Source: Roseivirga spongicola (lineage in GTDB: Bacteria; Bacteroidota; Bacteroidia; Cytophagales; Cyclobacteriaceae). Taken from it: 64,000 nucleotides of DNA. The translations under genes were made by a program, and so were the position numbers. The first letter of the stretch is position 1. Each line of letters opens with the position of its first letter. The stretch is taken from NCBI RefSeq assembly GCF_001592965.1, contig NZ_LRPC01000012.1, positions 124,001-188,000 of the forward strand, written 5' to 3'. The notes below the pieces were generated by a model. It was not told the origin of the DNA. It saw only the letters and a program-made list of their open reading frames with translations, and made no database searches. Below, one piece after another: positions 37,837 through 46,661 of this stretch.

Positions 37837-38682
37837 ATGGAAAGTCTGGTAAACTTCTTTAATGATATTCCTACTCCTTTTAGAGCTGGAATTTTGATCG
37901 GTGGAATTGTTCTCTTCTGGATTCTGGAAGGCACCTTGCCGCTCTTTAAGTTTCAGTATAAGAAGGTGCGCCACGCGGGTATCAACCTGTTTTTTACGCT
38001 CACTACCATGATCATCGGTTTTGGTTTAGCGGCAGCTTTGTTAGCTGCTTCTAACTATGTTTCCGACAAGCAATTTGGGTTGCTCTATCTGGTTGACCTA
38101 CCACTCTGGGCTCAGCTGGTGGTTGGGATGCTTCTGCTCGACCTCATTGGTGCCTACTTCGTGCATTGGACAGAGCATAAAGTAAAATGGATGTGGAAGT
38201 TTCACTTGGTGCATCATACAGACACTAATGTAGATGTAACTACCGGCCTTAGGCATCACCCCGGAGAGACTGTTTTTAGAATTGGCTTTACCATTCTGGC
38301 TGTAATTATTGTGGGTGCTCCTATGTGGATCATTATGTTCTACCAGAGTATGTCGGTGCTTTTTGCACATATAACTCATGCGAATATCAATATGCCAAGG
38401 TCGATAGATAGAGCCTTGTCATGGGTGTTTATTACTCCGCTAATGCACAAGGTGCACCATCATTATACTCAACCGCTAACCGACACCAACTATGGTAATA
38501 TCTTCTCCTTCTGGGATCGTATTTTTGGCACTTTTGCTCAGGTAGAAGATACCAGAGAACTGAAATATGGTATCGATACCCATATGGACCCCAAAGAAAA
38601 TGATGAGATGGCCAATCTGCTAAAAATTCCTTTTCAGGCTTATAGAACACCTGAGGATGTGAGGTTTGAAGGGAATGAATAA
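37837..38682 (+). CDS. Sterol desaturase/fatty acid hydroxylase family protein
   Basis: A 281-aa membrane di-iron enzyme. About four hydrophobic segments lie before and between the His clusters: HWTEH, HLVHHTD, LRHHP and HKVHHHYTQ with Tyr and Asp spacing typical of the family. Members hydroxylate or desaturate sterols, carotenoids or lipids; the substrate here is unknown. It is the last housekeeping-type gene before the accessory island. Confidence 0.86.
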   Translation: MESLVNFFNDIPTPFRAGILIGGIVLFWILEGTLPLFKFQYKKVRHAGINLFFTLTTMIIGFGLAAALLAASNYVSDKQFGLLYLVDLPLWAQLVVGMLLLDLIGAYFVHWTEHKVKWMWKFHLVHHTDTNVDVTTGLRHHPGETVFRIGFTILAVIIVGAPMWIIMFYQSMSVLFAHITHANINMPRSIDRALSWVFITPLMHKVHHHYTQPLTDTNYGNIFSFWDRIFGTFAQVEDTRELKYGIDTHMDPKENDEMANLLKIPFQAYRTPEDVRFEGNE

Positions 38683-38703
38683 TATACAGTAAGGTAGTTT
38701 TAC

Positions 38704-38895
38704 CTATCTATGAGAATGGATTATTCTTTTGAAATTTTCAAAATTGATTTCATCCAATGCAGTGGTCACAAATTTCTCGCCTGTTTTCTCACAGAGATAG
38801 AACAGATATTCAAATTGAACCCGAACCTTTTTGAAGGTGGTATTTCTAAGCTCTGAACTTAGGGGCATAGAGAGGCCAGTTATTGGGCTTTTCAT
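38704..38895 (-). CDS. 63-aa stand-alone domain related to N-terminus of MqsA/Panacea-linked antitoxins
   Basis: The sequence KSPITG, then FEYLFYLCEKTGEKFVTT, then LDEINFENF fits the N-terminal part of Bacteroidota antitoxins of the MqsA/Panacea-associated type, which normally continue into a helix-turn-helix domain. Here the chain stops right after this part (TAG at 38704-38706), and the downstream DNA does not encode a continuation in any frame that I can see. It overlaps the SecB-like gene by 4 bp and closes the cassette. Only one Cys of the zinc-type set is present. The relationship is from memory of the pattern. Confidence 0.6.
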   Translation of the reverse strand: MKSPITGLSMPLSSELRNTTFKKVRVQFEYLFYLCEKTGEKFVTTALDEINFENFKRIIHSHR

Positions 38896-39323
38896 TTGGA
38901 TTTTAAAATAACTGTTTCTTCCTGAATATGTTCAGTAACATTGATAGAGGGAAGTATAACATCCTCAAATTGTGTCTCATTCAATTTTTCATGAAGAATG
39001 CCTCTGGTGGTTCCTACGGTTATTACGGCTAAATGTCTACAAAATACACCCGGTATACTAACCTCTTCTTTTTCTTCATTGAGAAAGCTTTTAAAAGCAT
39101 TCTCTTCGATTTCAAAAGCACATTCAACTGCTAGTTTTATGACGGTCTTTTTTTGGCTTTTAAATTGAACTTCAAAGTTGACTGCGATAAACTTTTCTTG
39201 AGCATTAGCAGCTATCCTAAATCCTGTGCTAAATTCATCATCCATTTCTTGATTAAAGTTTTCCTCAAGAATGGCGAATTCTTTGGTTCTAATATTCGCT
39301 ATTGCAAAACCTAGTTGATTCAT
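38892..39323 (-). CDS. SecB-like chaperone of a toxin-antitoxin-chaperone module
   Basis: A 143-aa protein. The C-terminal block HLAVITVGTTRGILHEKL followed by LPSINVTEHI aligns in pattern with the SecB signature (helix, RG turn, LPPxNF). The N-terminal half is a run of alternating beta strands (FIAVNFEVQF, IKLAVECAFEIEE) as in SecB sheets. The length is close to SecB (~150). Export SecB is not expected as a cassette gene; in TAC modules such a protein folds the antitoxin. It follows the antitoxin by 10 bp. Confidence 0.7.
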   Translation of the reverse strand: MNQLGFAIANIRTKEFAILEENFNQEMDDEFSTGFRIAANAQEKFIAVNFEVQFKSQKKTVIKLAVECAFEIEENAFKSFLNEEKEEVSIPGVFCRHLAVITVGTTRGILHEKLNETQFEDVILPSINVTEHIQEETVILKSK

Positions 39324-39333
39324 TGTTTAAGTT

Positions 39334-39825
39334 TTATGCCGCTAAATCATAAGAAAAAGGTGCTTCTCCTACATCCGATACTTTCTTTTGAGTTTGATGT
39401 AAAAATTCAGTCGTATAACCGGCTGGGTCTTTAAATGCTGACTTACGTTTTTTACTTACTGATGCAGACTTTACTATTTGCTCAGTTAGCTCGGTGAGGT
39501 AACAGTTTAACTTTTTGGTAAAGTCCTGACCATCTACCTGAACAAATTCAACACCTAAAACTTCTTCTAACTTTACCAGTGTAGAAAGTTGAAAGTTCTC
39601 TTGACCCTTGAGCATTTTGCTTACACGCTGACGGCTCACGCCAAGCTTATCAGCAAGTTGAGTCTGATTCCACCCTTTTTCATCTATTGCATCAAGAATG
39701 GTTAGACTGATTTCAAAAGATTTATCCAGCCAGTTTTTGTTCTCTCTCTGAAAAGCTACTTTTTCATGAAAAGAAGATTGAGGCATGTCTTTCTTTAAAT
39801 CTGCTAATGTCTTTTTAGCTGCCAT
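39334..39825 (-). CDS. XRE-family antitoxin with chaperone-addiction-like tail
   Basis: A 163-aa protein. The helix-turn-helix is at residues ~40-94 (WNQTQLADKLGVSRQRVSKM with LKGQENFQLSTL). An N-terminal basic segment (1-35) and a long C-terminal tail (95-163, ending in EAPFSYDLAA) flank it. TAC antitoxins carry a C-terminal region bound by the SecB-like chaperone; the tail here is a candidate for that. It lies 20 bp downstream of the toxin-like gene and 10 bp upstream of the chaperone gene. Confidence 0.75.
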   Translation of the reverse strand: MAAKKTLADLKKDMPQSSFHEKVAFQRENKNWLDKSFEISLTILDAIDEKGWNQTQLADKLGVSRQRVSKMLKGQENFQLSTLVKLEEVLGVEFVQVDGQDFTKKLNCYLTELTEQIVKSASVSKKRKSAFKDPAGYTTEFLHQTQKKVSDVGEAPFSYDLAA

Positions 39826-39845
39826 TTGTCTTATGTCTTATTGTC

Positions 39846-40409
39846 TCATTGCTTTGGCTCAAAGTAGTACTCTAAGAGTTCTACATCACCTTCAAGGAAC
39901 TCACGCATAACATTCATTTTGTATAGTTCTGTTTCGGTATGCGGTCTACCTTGCATTTTCTGGGTTAGCTTTATCGCTCCTCCAGTAATGTAAAATACAT
40001 TTTTATGCTTAACTGCATAAATCCTCATATAGGATTTATATTCACCACCGTAGGCCTTAATTCGAGAAGGGTCTTCATCCTTATCGTCATCGGCAAGTGG
40101 ATTGAAAAGGTTCTCTAAACCTTTTGTGTTATGGTTTTTAGCTAGGTCATCTAGTTGTTGAAGAAGTTTATTTCCTTCTTTACGAGCGCTGATGGGTGCT
40201 TTCTTAAGGGGCTCAGGTCTACTAAGTGTGTTGTAATCCTTTTCATATTGCTTAAAAAAGCTTCTCAAAAATACTGGGTCATTCCAGTCATCGGTTATTT
40301 GACTTAAAGCATCTGGTGCTTCTCCAGATGGGATTCCGCTGTCCGGATCATGCCATTGAACCGAGCAGAGAATATCCTCTTTTGTGCCAAATATACCTAT
40401 AACTTCCAT
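39846..40409 (-). CDS. RelE/HigB-like toxin candidate with N-terminal extension
   Basis: A 187-aa protein. The C-terminal ~75 residues hold SRIKAYGGEYKSYMRIYAV, then VFYITGGAIKLTQKMQGRPH, resembling the strand-turn-strand core of RelE/HigB mRNA interferases, with basic residues in KHKN and KLTQK. The N-terminal ~110 residues are acidic and unfamiliar. The gene order (toxin, HTH antitoxin, SecB-like) matches HigBA-type TAC modules. The toxin call rests on weak motif similarity plus context. Confidence 0.6.
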   Translation of the reverse strand: MEVIGIFGTKEDILCSVQWHDPDSGIPSGEAPDALSQITDDWNDPVFLRSFFKQYEKDYNTLSRPEPLKKAPISARKEGNKLLQQLDDLAKNHNTKGLENLFNPLADDDKDEDPSRIKAYGGEYKSYMRIYAVKHKNVFYITGGAIKLTQKMQGRPHTETELYKMNVMREFLEGDVELLEYYFEPKQ

Positions 40410-40447
40410 ATTGTCAACTCCTGAGTTTACAATTTAGTTCATTTAAC

Positions 40448-40606
40448 TTATTGAAAGGTGACTTTAATTAATGGATTTGAACCTGATGGCCCTAAAAACT
40501 TTATTTCCAATTCTTGAGAGTTTAATTGAAAGGATTTGAAAATAAACTGTAGTGTTTTGAAGTGATGTTCAGTGTTTTCATGGTCTTCTATTGAATAAGT
40601 CTCCAT
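40448..40606 (-). CDS. Short leader ORF of the TAC cassette (52 aa)
   Basis: A 52-codon frame from ATG 40606 to TAA 40448, in the same direction as and 38 bp before the toxin-like gene. The translation starts METYSIEDHENTEHHF and ends NPLIKVTFQ, with a mixed alpha/beta look and many acidic/His residues at the start. No family was recognised. Its position at the head of the operon and absence of stop codons suggest a genuine small gene. Confidence 0.45.
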   Translation of the reverse strand: METYSIEDHENTEHHFKTLQFIFKSFQLNSQELEIKFLGPSGSNPLIKVTFQ

Positions 40607-40723
40607 GTTGAATTTTTATACTTTAACTGTAATGGTAGTTGTACAGAATTGAATGGATATATTTATGTGCTTGTATAGGTCGAAATTGTTAACGTAATTA
40701 TTCAATTATTCTCAATATAACAC

Positions 40724-43700
40724 ATGATTATGAACCTTCAACTCCAAATCAACTATCATTTTAGAATGAATCTTGCTTTGTTGCAGAACAAAGTGCCATT
40801 AGTTAGAGCAATTTACCTTAAGAATACTGGAGATACACCTTTCGAAGGTTTAAAGCTAAAGATCACATCAGACCCTGAAGATGTATTGAGTTTTGAGACT
40901 AACCTATCAAGCATTGCCGTTGAGGAGGAGTTCGTGGTTATGAACCCAGACATTAAATACTCTCGGCACTTTTTTAATCGAGTAAGTGAAAAGATCTTCG
41001 GGAGACTTCTTTTTGAAGTTTCTGATGCTGAAGGAGGAGTAATAAGCAAAGAAGAAGTTGAAATAGAAATTGAGCCTCAAAACGTATGGCTTGGTCAGGA
41101 AGCTCCGCTTGAACTCATTGCAAGTCATGTAATGCCTAATAGCGAGGCGGTACAAAAGATCATTCGTGGAGCTGCGGATATTCTTAAAGAGAAAACCGAA
41201 AGTTCGGCTCTTAATGGTTACCAATCAAAGGATCGTGAGCGTGTGCATCAGATAGCCCAAGCTGTATTCCAGTCGATGAGACGAGAGAATATAACTTATG
41301 CAGAACCTCCTGCCAGCTTTGAGGAGACAGGTCAGAAGGTCAGAACTCCCGATAGTATTCTTCAGCACAGTATGGGTACATGTCTGGATCTTTCTCTTTT
41401 ATATCAAGCTTGCCTAGAACAGGTTGGAGTTAACTCAATATTGTTTCTAATCTCAGGTCATGCATTTGTTGGTTTTTGGCTTGAGGACAAATTTCTTCCA
41501 CGTGCTTTGGAAGAGGATCCTCAGTTTTTTAGAAAGCGTAAGGAGCTGGATGAAATGGCGGTACTGGATGTAACTGGAGTGACATCTGATGGGGACGTTA
41601 GTTTCGGAATGCTTGAGAAACAGGCAGAAGGCTTTTTATTAGATGAGAACGAGTTTGTTTGTGGAATAGACTTAACCTACTGTAGAAGACACGCTAGGAT
41701 ACATCCAATAAATGACTTCAATGCAGAAAAGATTAAGCAAAATGAGGAGCGAGAAAAAAGAGAAGGAAGCATTGATCTGGAAGAAAGAAGATTTAAAAGC
41801 TTTGAATTACCAGAGGATGTTCAGGCACGAGCCGGGGAATTAGATAAATGGAAAGATAAGCTGTTGGATCTCAGTTTTCGAAATAGGCTTCTAAACTTTA
41901 GAGATAATCGATCTACGGTGGAAATACTTTGCCATAGCCCAGGTGAAATGGAAGATATACTGGCCGATGGCGCTGCTTTTGAAATTCTACCCAGTCCAAA
42001 ACAAAGTGCTTTGAGTGAGCAACGCACCGATAAAGCTGAAATTCTGGCCGATCAAATTACACTGAGTTTTGAGCGTAAAAAGCTCCTCACCACGGTGTCT
42101 GAGGAAAAGTTTCAATCTACACTAACGAGTTTATACCGATCGGTAGTGAATGCGGAAGAAGAGACAGGAGCCAATACTTTGTTTTTGGCACTTGGAGTGC
42201 TTGCTTGGAAAGAAAGTGATAGCAGCGAAGTTGTACGTAGGTCGCCATTATTACTGCTGCCTGTAAACCTAAATAAGAAGTCGGTTGGAGGAAAGTTTTC
42301 ACTTACGCTAAGGGATGATGATACCGTTATGAATCATACTCTTTTGCAAAAGTTACTCAGGGATTTTGGAATGAAATTCCCAGGCTTAGAACCTCTGCCA
42401 GAAGATGAGTCGGGCGTAAATGTGCCTTTGATTTTTGATATTATCAGAAAAGTGATTCGTGATAAGCGAGGATGGGAAGTGAAAGAAGAGGTATGGCTAA
42501 GTGAATTCTCCTTCCAGAAGTTTTTGATGTGGAAGGAACTGGATAAGCATTATGAAGAAATGCTGGAAAGTCCAGTGATCAGGAGAGTAATGACTTCCGA
42601 AACCCCAAAAGATTCCCCAAGCTTTATAGAAGAGCAGCACGTAGAACAGATGCATCACCCAAAGGATGTTTATTGCCCACTGTCGGCTGACTCGTCACAA
42701 ATGGCGGCAGTACTCTCCGCTGCCAATGGAAACAGTTTTGTGTTGCAAGGGCCTCCGGGTACAGGTAAGTCGCAAACCATTGCTAATATGATTGCGCATT
42801 GTGTTGGTATTGGGAAACGTGTACTTTTTGTGTCAGAAAAGAAAGTGGCACTTGAGGTAGTGTATCGCAGACTACAAGAAATTGGAATCGGGCCATTTTG
42901 CTTGGAACTACATTCCAAGAAATCAGAAAAGAAAGAAGTAGTTCGAAGCTTTTATGAGGCACTTGAGTTTACATCACCTAATATTAATGGAGGATGGGAA
43001 CAAGTGGCAGGTGAGTTAAAAACTTCACGGGATGGGCTGAACGAGTACTTTAAAGAATTACATCATAAGAGTACTTCTGGTATTACAGCATATAAAGCTT
43101 TTGGAGTAGCCTCTCGCAAGAAAGGAGTAGAGAATGTAGACCTTCAGTTCGATAGTTTTTTGGAGTATCCAGAAAGTAAGTTGAATGAGCTACAAGTAAA
43201 AGTTAAAACCTGGAAAGAATATGCAGATGTACTTACTGATCACGAGTACAAAGCCTGGTCATTTGTGGGAAGAGATAATTGGTCAAGCGAGGTGGAGGAT
43301 GCGGTAGTTAGCGAGTTAAAAGCCATTCTTAAAGACCTTGCACATATCTCAAACCTTGAAGATGATGTGTCCAAAAAGTTTCCAATTGTCAAATCATGGA
43401 GTGCCAACAACTGGAGAAGCGTAGGGTTACTAGCTAAGAATTTACTTGCTCCCCCTGCTCTAACATCTTCATTTCTTAAGCAAACAGATTTTGCCCAGTT
43501 TCAAAAAGAGCTGAACGACAATGTTGATCACTTAAAAAATCAAGCTGAGCTACGGGAAAAACTGGACAAGGAGTTTCAACCACAAATTTATCAGGAGAAT
43601 TTCTATCAGCTCAAGCAACAACTGGATAAAAGTAATGAAGGTTTTTTCATAAGTAAGTTCTTCAAAAAGCGAAAGCTGAAAGGATATTTGCGAAAGCTGG

Positions 43701-46480
43701 TTAAAGGCAAGGTTGGCGATCTTTCAGGATATGGAAAGCTTTTAGAAACAGGAATTGCTTACCAAGAAGGAAAAACTAAAGAAGAGCAGTCTCAACAATT
43801 TGCTAAAGAGATATTTGGTCAGGAATATCTTTTAGGAAAAGATGAAGAGTTGCGCAAGGCCATGGCTTGGCTGTATGAAGTGTATACTGAAATGATGAAC
43901 TTGTTTTCATCAGATCTGGAGTCATTAAAAGCTGGCAGAGGCTTTATCACGGATATAGTTGAAAATCGTGAGCTGATATTAGTATCAGGTGGAGATACAA
44001 AAAGAGAGCTTTCAGAGATTCAGGATTTCGCTGAGAATTTCCAAAAAAGGCTGGAGGGGCTTAGCAACAATCTTCAATTGAAGAGTGATTTATATGAGGA
44101 GCCTGTGGCTCAATTAAAGAGCAGCTTGGATTCTTTACTTGACACATTCTCATTGTTTAGAGATGTAATTGCCATGAACGTGTTGAAGCGTGAATTGTGC
44201 GAAAATGGCTTAGACCAGCTTTTTGGTAAAGTAGATCAGGGAGAAATTTCAAAATCTGAGATAGAAAAAGTGTTTGCCTATAACTTCCACAGGCAATGGC
44301 TTAATGAAAAGAATGCGGCTACCAAAGTATTGGAAAGCACCACAGGGCTTCAGTTGAACAATCTTGACTCCGATTTTAAGAAATCGGATCATAAGTACAG
44401 ATCGATGACCGAGAAGGCATTAGCTTCGAAAATAGCGGATTCGAAACCTCCAATGGGCAGTTTTGTATTGCCTGATTCTCCTGTAGGATTGATCAAGAAA
44501 GAATACAACAAAAGCAGAAGGCATATGCCTATCCGAAAGTTTTTGGATACGATTAGTCCCGTGGCCAAAAGCCTAAAACCATGTTATATGATGAGCCCGA
44601 TGTCGGTAAGTCAGTATTTGCCGGTAGCTCCTGAATTTGATATTGTAATCTTTGATGAAGCTTCACAAATTCCACCATGGGATGCGATTGGTGCTATGTC
44701 ACGAGGAAAGCAGGCTATTATAGTAGGAGATACCAAGCAGCTTCCTCCAACGGCATTCTTTAGCATGAATAGTGAAGACAATAACGATGAAAAAATAGAT
44801 TGTGAAAGCGTGCTGGAAATGTTTGGGGGGTTGTACCCAGAGATGCTTCTGAAATGGCATTATAGGAGTCGTTCTGAAAGTTTGATCAGCTTCTCCAACC
44901 ATCATATTTACGACAACCGACTTCATACTTTTCCTGCTTGTTTTACCGAAGATGATAAGGTGTCATTGAAGATTATTGAAGGTGAAAAGGCATTTTATGA
45001 TCGTAGCAAGTCGCGAACGAATATTGGGGAAGCTCAGGAAGTGGTAAATGAAATATTTACTAGATTAAAAAATGAAGAGGATTCTAACTCCATCGGAGTG
45101 GTGACTTTTAGTTCTGCTCAGGCAAACCTTATTAGCGACCTTATTGATAGCCAGTTACAGTTGGAACCACAATACGAATACTGTTTTGATGTAACCAACC
45201 CAGAATATGTGTTTGTGAAGAACCTTGAAAATGTACAGGGTGATGAAAGAGATGTGATTTTGTTTTCGGTAGGTTATGGCAAGGATGCCAATGGAAAGAT
45301 TAATAAGAATTTTGGCCCATTAAATAACTCGGGAGGTGAGCGCAGGTTGAATGTGGCTGTGACACGTGCAAGAACAGAGGTGAAGATTTTTACCAATTTC
45401 CATCCAAGGGAGTTTGATGTAAGTGGTAGTTCATCTGAAGGGCTTCGACTTTTAAAAGAGTATTTATTGTATGCTCAGGATGGCCATACAGCTTTGTTGA
45501 GGGAGGAAACGGTAAGTATAGAAGATTCGTTTGATTCACCATTTGAAAAAGAGGTGGCATCTAAACTTAGAGAAAAAGGGTGGGAAGTACGTACCCAAAT
45601 AGGAGTTGGTGGCTATAGAATAGATCTTGGTGTTGTACACCCAGAATATTCAGGACAGTTTTTGGCAGGAATAGAATGCGATGGAGCACGCTACCATTCA
45701 GCCCGATCTGCAAGAGATAGGGATATTCTGAGGCAGGCTGTACTTGAAGGTCTTGGGTGGAACGTGTTGAGGGTGTGGTCAACAGATTGGTGGTATGATA
45801 GCGATAAGTGTATTGATCGTTTGGACGGACAACTCAAAGAGTTACAAATGATGATACATGAAAATATGCCGACTATTAATGAAACTAGAGAAGAACTTAT
45901 AGATGAAGCAGATTTAAATCAAGAAGATGAGCAAATAGCAAGCGTTAGTGATTATAACCCTAACCTCGTGGTGCTGAATCCGGAAGGTGATTTTTTTGAC
46001 AACAATAAATTAGTAGAGTCTCACGTGAGAGAGGTGGTTGAAAAACTGGCTCCTATTTCAAAGGAGGAATGCTACACCATTGTAAGTCGAGCTTGGGGAT
46101 TTTCGAAAAAGGGGAACAGGATTTTGCAGTATTTAGAAAGTTGCACAAAAGGAATTCACCAAACAAAGTCTGAGAATCAGATTTATTTGTGGAATTTACC
46201 TAACCAAGTGGAAGAAGTGACGGAGCTTCGATTGCCCACGGAAGGTGAGCAGCGTCATCCCACCACAGTGGCTCCTGAAGAGTTGGTTCATGGAATATTA
46301 TTAATACTCAAAAGTAACATAGAAGTCTCGAAAGAAGTGTTGCTTAAAGAGGTTGCGAAAATGCTAGGCTATAGCCGAATTTCAAAAGAGAACATGAAAG
46401 CTATGGAACCAGCATTAAAGTTGCTGGAGAAGAATGGTGCGGTGACTTGTCAGAATGAAGTTGTGACTTTAATTAGTTAG
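40724..46480 (+). CDS. Giant DUF4011/DUF3320 SF1 helicase with Vsr-like nuclease (COG1112)
   Basis: A 1918-aa protein. Order: N-terminal beta-rich region (~1-125); transglutaminase-like segment with Cys218 (MGTCLDLSLLYQACLEQVGV) and His ~245 (ISGHAFVGFWL); DUF4011 block (WKDKLLDLSFRNRLLNFRD); Walker A GPPGTGKS (676-683); coiled-coil insertion; motif II FDEASQIPP (1310 on); GDTKQLPPTAF; WHYRSRSESL; NVQGDERDVILFSVGYG; NVAVTRAR (~1542); PD-(D/E)xK-type domain with RIDLGV and GIECDGARYHSARSARDRD (~1630-1665); C-terminal DUF3320-like domain. All helicase motifs are intact. This family is found in defence islands; it would probably unwind and cut nucleic acid. It is transcribed divergently from the TAC cassette, 117 bp away. 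Confidence 0.9.
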   Translation: MIMNLQLQINYHFRMNLALLQNKVPLVRAIYLKNTGDTPFEGLKLKITSDPEDVLSFETNLSSIAVEEEFVVMNPDIKYSRHFFNRVSEKIFGRLLFEVSDAEGGVISKEEVEIEIEPQNVWLGQEAPLELIASHVMPNSEAVQKIIRGAADILKEKTESSALNGYQSKDRERVHQIAQAVFQSMRRENITYAEPPASFEETGQKVRTPDSILQHSMGTCLDLSLLYQACLEQVGVNSILFLISGHAFVGFWLEDKFLPRALEEDPQFFRKRKELDEMAVLDVTGVTSDGDVSFGMLEKQAEGFLLDENEFVCGIDLTYCRRHARIHPINDFNAEKIKQNEEREKREGSIDLEERRFKSFELPEDVQARAGELDKWKDKLLDLSFRNRLLNFRDNRSTVEILCHSPGEMEDILADGAAFEILPSPKQSALSEQRTDKAEILADQITLSFERKKLLTTVSEEKFQSTLTSLYRSVVNAEEETGANTLFLALGVLAWKESDSSEVVRRSPLLLLPVNLNKKSVGGKFSLTLRDDDTVMNHTLLQKLLRDFGMKFPGLEPLPEDESGVNVPLIFDIIRKVIRDKRGWEVKEEVWLSEFSFQKFLMWKELDKHYEEMLESPVIRRVMTSETPKDSPSFIEEQHVEQMHHPKDVYCPLSADSSQMAAVLSAANGNSFVLQGPPGTGKSQTIANMIAHCVGIGKRVLFVSEKKVALEVVYRRLQEIGIGPFCLELHSKKSEKKEVVRSFYEALEFTSPNINGGWEQVAGELKTSRDGLNEYFKELHHKSTSGITAYKAFGVASRKKGVENVDLQFDSFLEYPESKLNELQVKVKTWKEYADVLTDHEYKAWSFVGRDNWSSEVEDAVVSELKAILKDLAHISNLEDDVSKKFPIVKSWSANNWRSVGLLAKNLLAPPALTSSFLKQTDFAQFQKELNDNVDHLKNQAELREKLDKEFQPQIYQENFYQLKQQLDKSNEGFFISKFFKKRKLKGYLRKLVKGKVGDLSGYGKLLETGIAYQEGKTKEEQSQQFAKEIFGQEYLLGKDEELRKAMAWLYEVYTEMMNLFSSDLESLKAGRGFITDIVENRELILVSGGDTKRELSEIQDFAENFQKRLEGLSNNLQLKSDLYEEPVAQLKSSLDSLLDTFSLFRDVIAMNVLKRELCENGLDQLFGKVDQGEISKSEIEKVFAYNFHRQWLNEKNAATKVLESTTGLQLNNLDSDFKKSDHKYRSMTEKALASKIADSKPPMGSFVLPDSPVGLIKKEYNKSRRHMPIRKFLDTISPVAKSLKPCYMMSPMSVSQYLPVAPEFDIVIFDEASQIPPWDAIGAMSRGKQAIIVGDTKQLPPTAFFSMNSEDNNDEKIDCESVLEMFGGLYPEMLLKWHYRSRSESLISFSNHHIYDNRLHTFPACFTEDDKVSLKIIEGEKAFYDRSKSRTNIGEAQEVVNEIFTRLKNEEDSNSIGVVTFSSAQANLISDLIDSQLQLEPQYEYCFDVTNPEYVFVKNLENVQGDERDVILFSVGYGKDANGKINKNFGPLNNSGGERRLNVAVTRARTEVKIFTNFHPREFDVSGSSSEGLRLLKEYLLYAQDGHTALLREETVSIEDSFDSPFEKEVASKLREKGWEVRTQIGVGGYRIDLGVVHPEYSGQFLAGIECDGARYHSARSARDRDILRQAVLEGLGWNVLRVWSTDWWYDSDKCIDRLDGQLKELQMMIHENMPTINETREELIDEADLNQEDEQIASVSDYNPNLVVLNPEGDFFDNNKLVESHVREVVEKLAPISKEECYTIVSRAWGFSKKGNRILQYLESCTKGIHQTKSENQIYLWNLPNQVEEVTELRLPTEGEQRHPTTVAPEELVHGILLILKSNIEVSKEVLLKEVAKMLGYSRISKENMKAMEPALKLLEKNGAVTCQNEVVTLIS

Positions 46481-46517
46481 CAGAATATAGTTTATAAAAA
46501 GCTTTATTCTGCTAACT
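46475..46517. repeat. 13-bp perfect inverted repeat around the helicase stop
   Basis: AGTTAGCAGAATA (46475-46487) and TATTCTGCTAACT (46505-46517) are exact reverse complements with a 17-nt loop; the TAG stop lies in the left arm. There is no U-tract. It could be a terminator-like RNA hairpin or mark the island edge. Confidence 0.75.
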
Positions 46518-46661
46518 ACTGATTTTTGTTCCAAGCGGAATTTATTTGTATTTCATGCCTCTTCCTTGGTTATATGGAATGTCAATTTGTAATTAAGAAA
46601 AAGTAATAGACCATCTGTAAAGCAGTGCTTGAGAGAATTGAAGTAGGACTAAACTTCAGTG

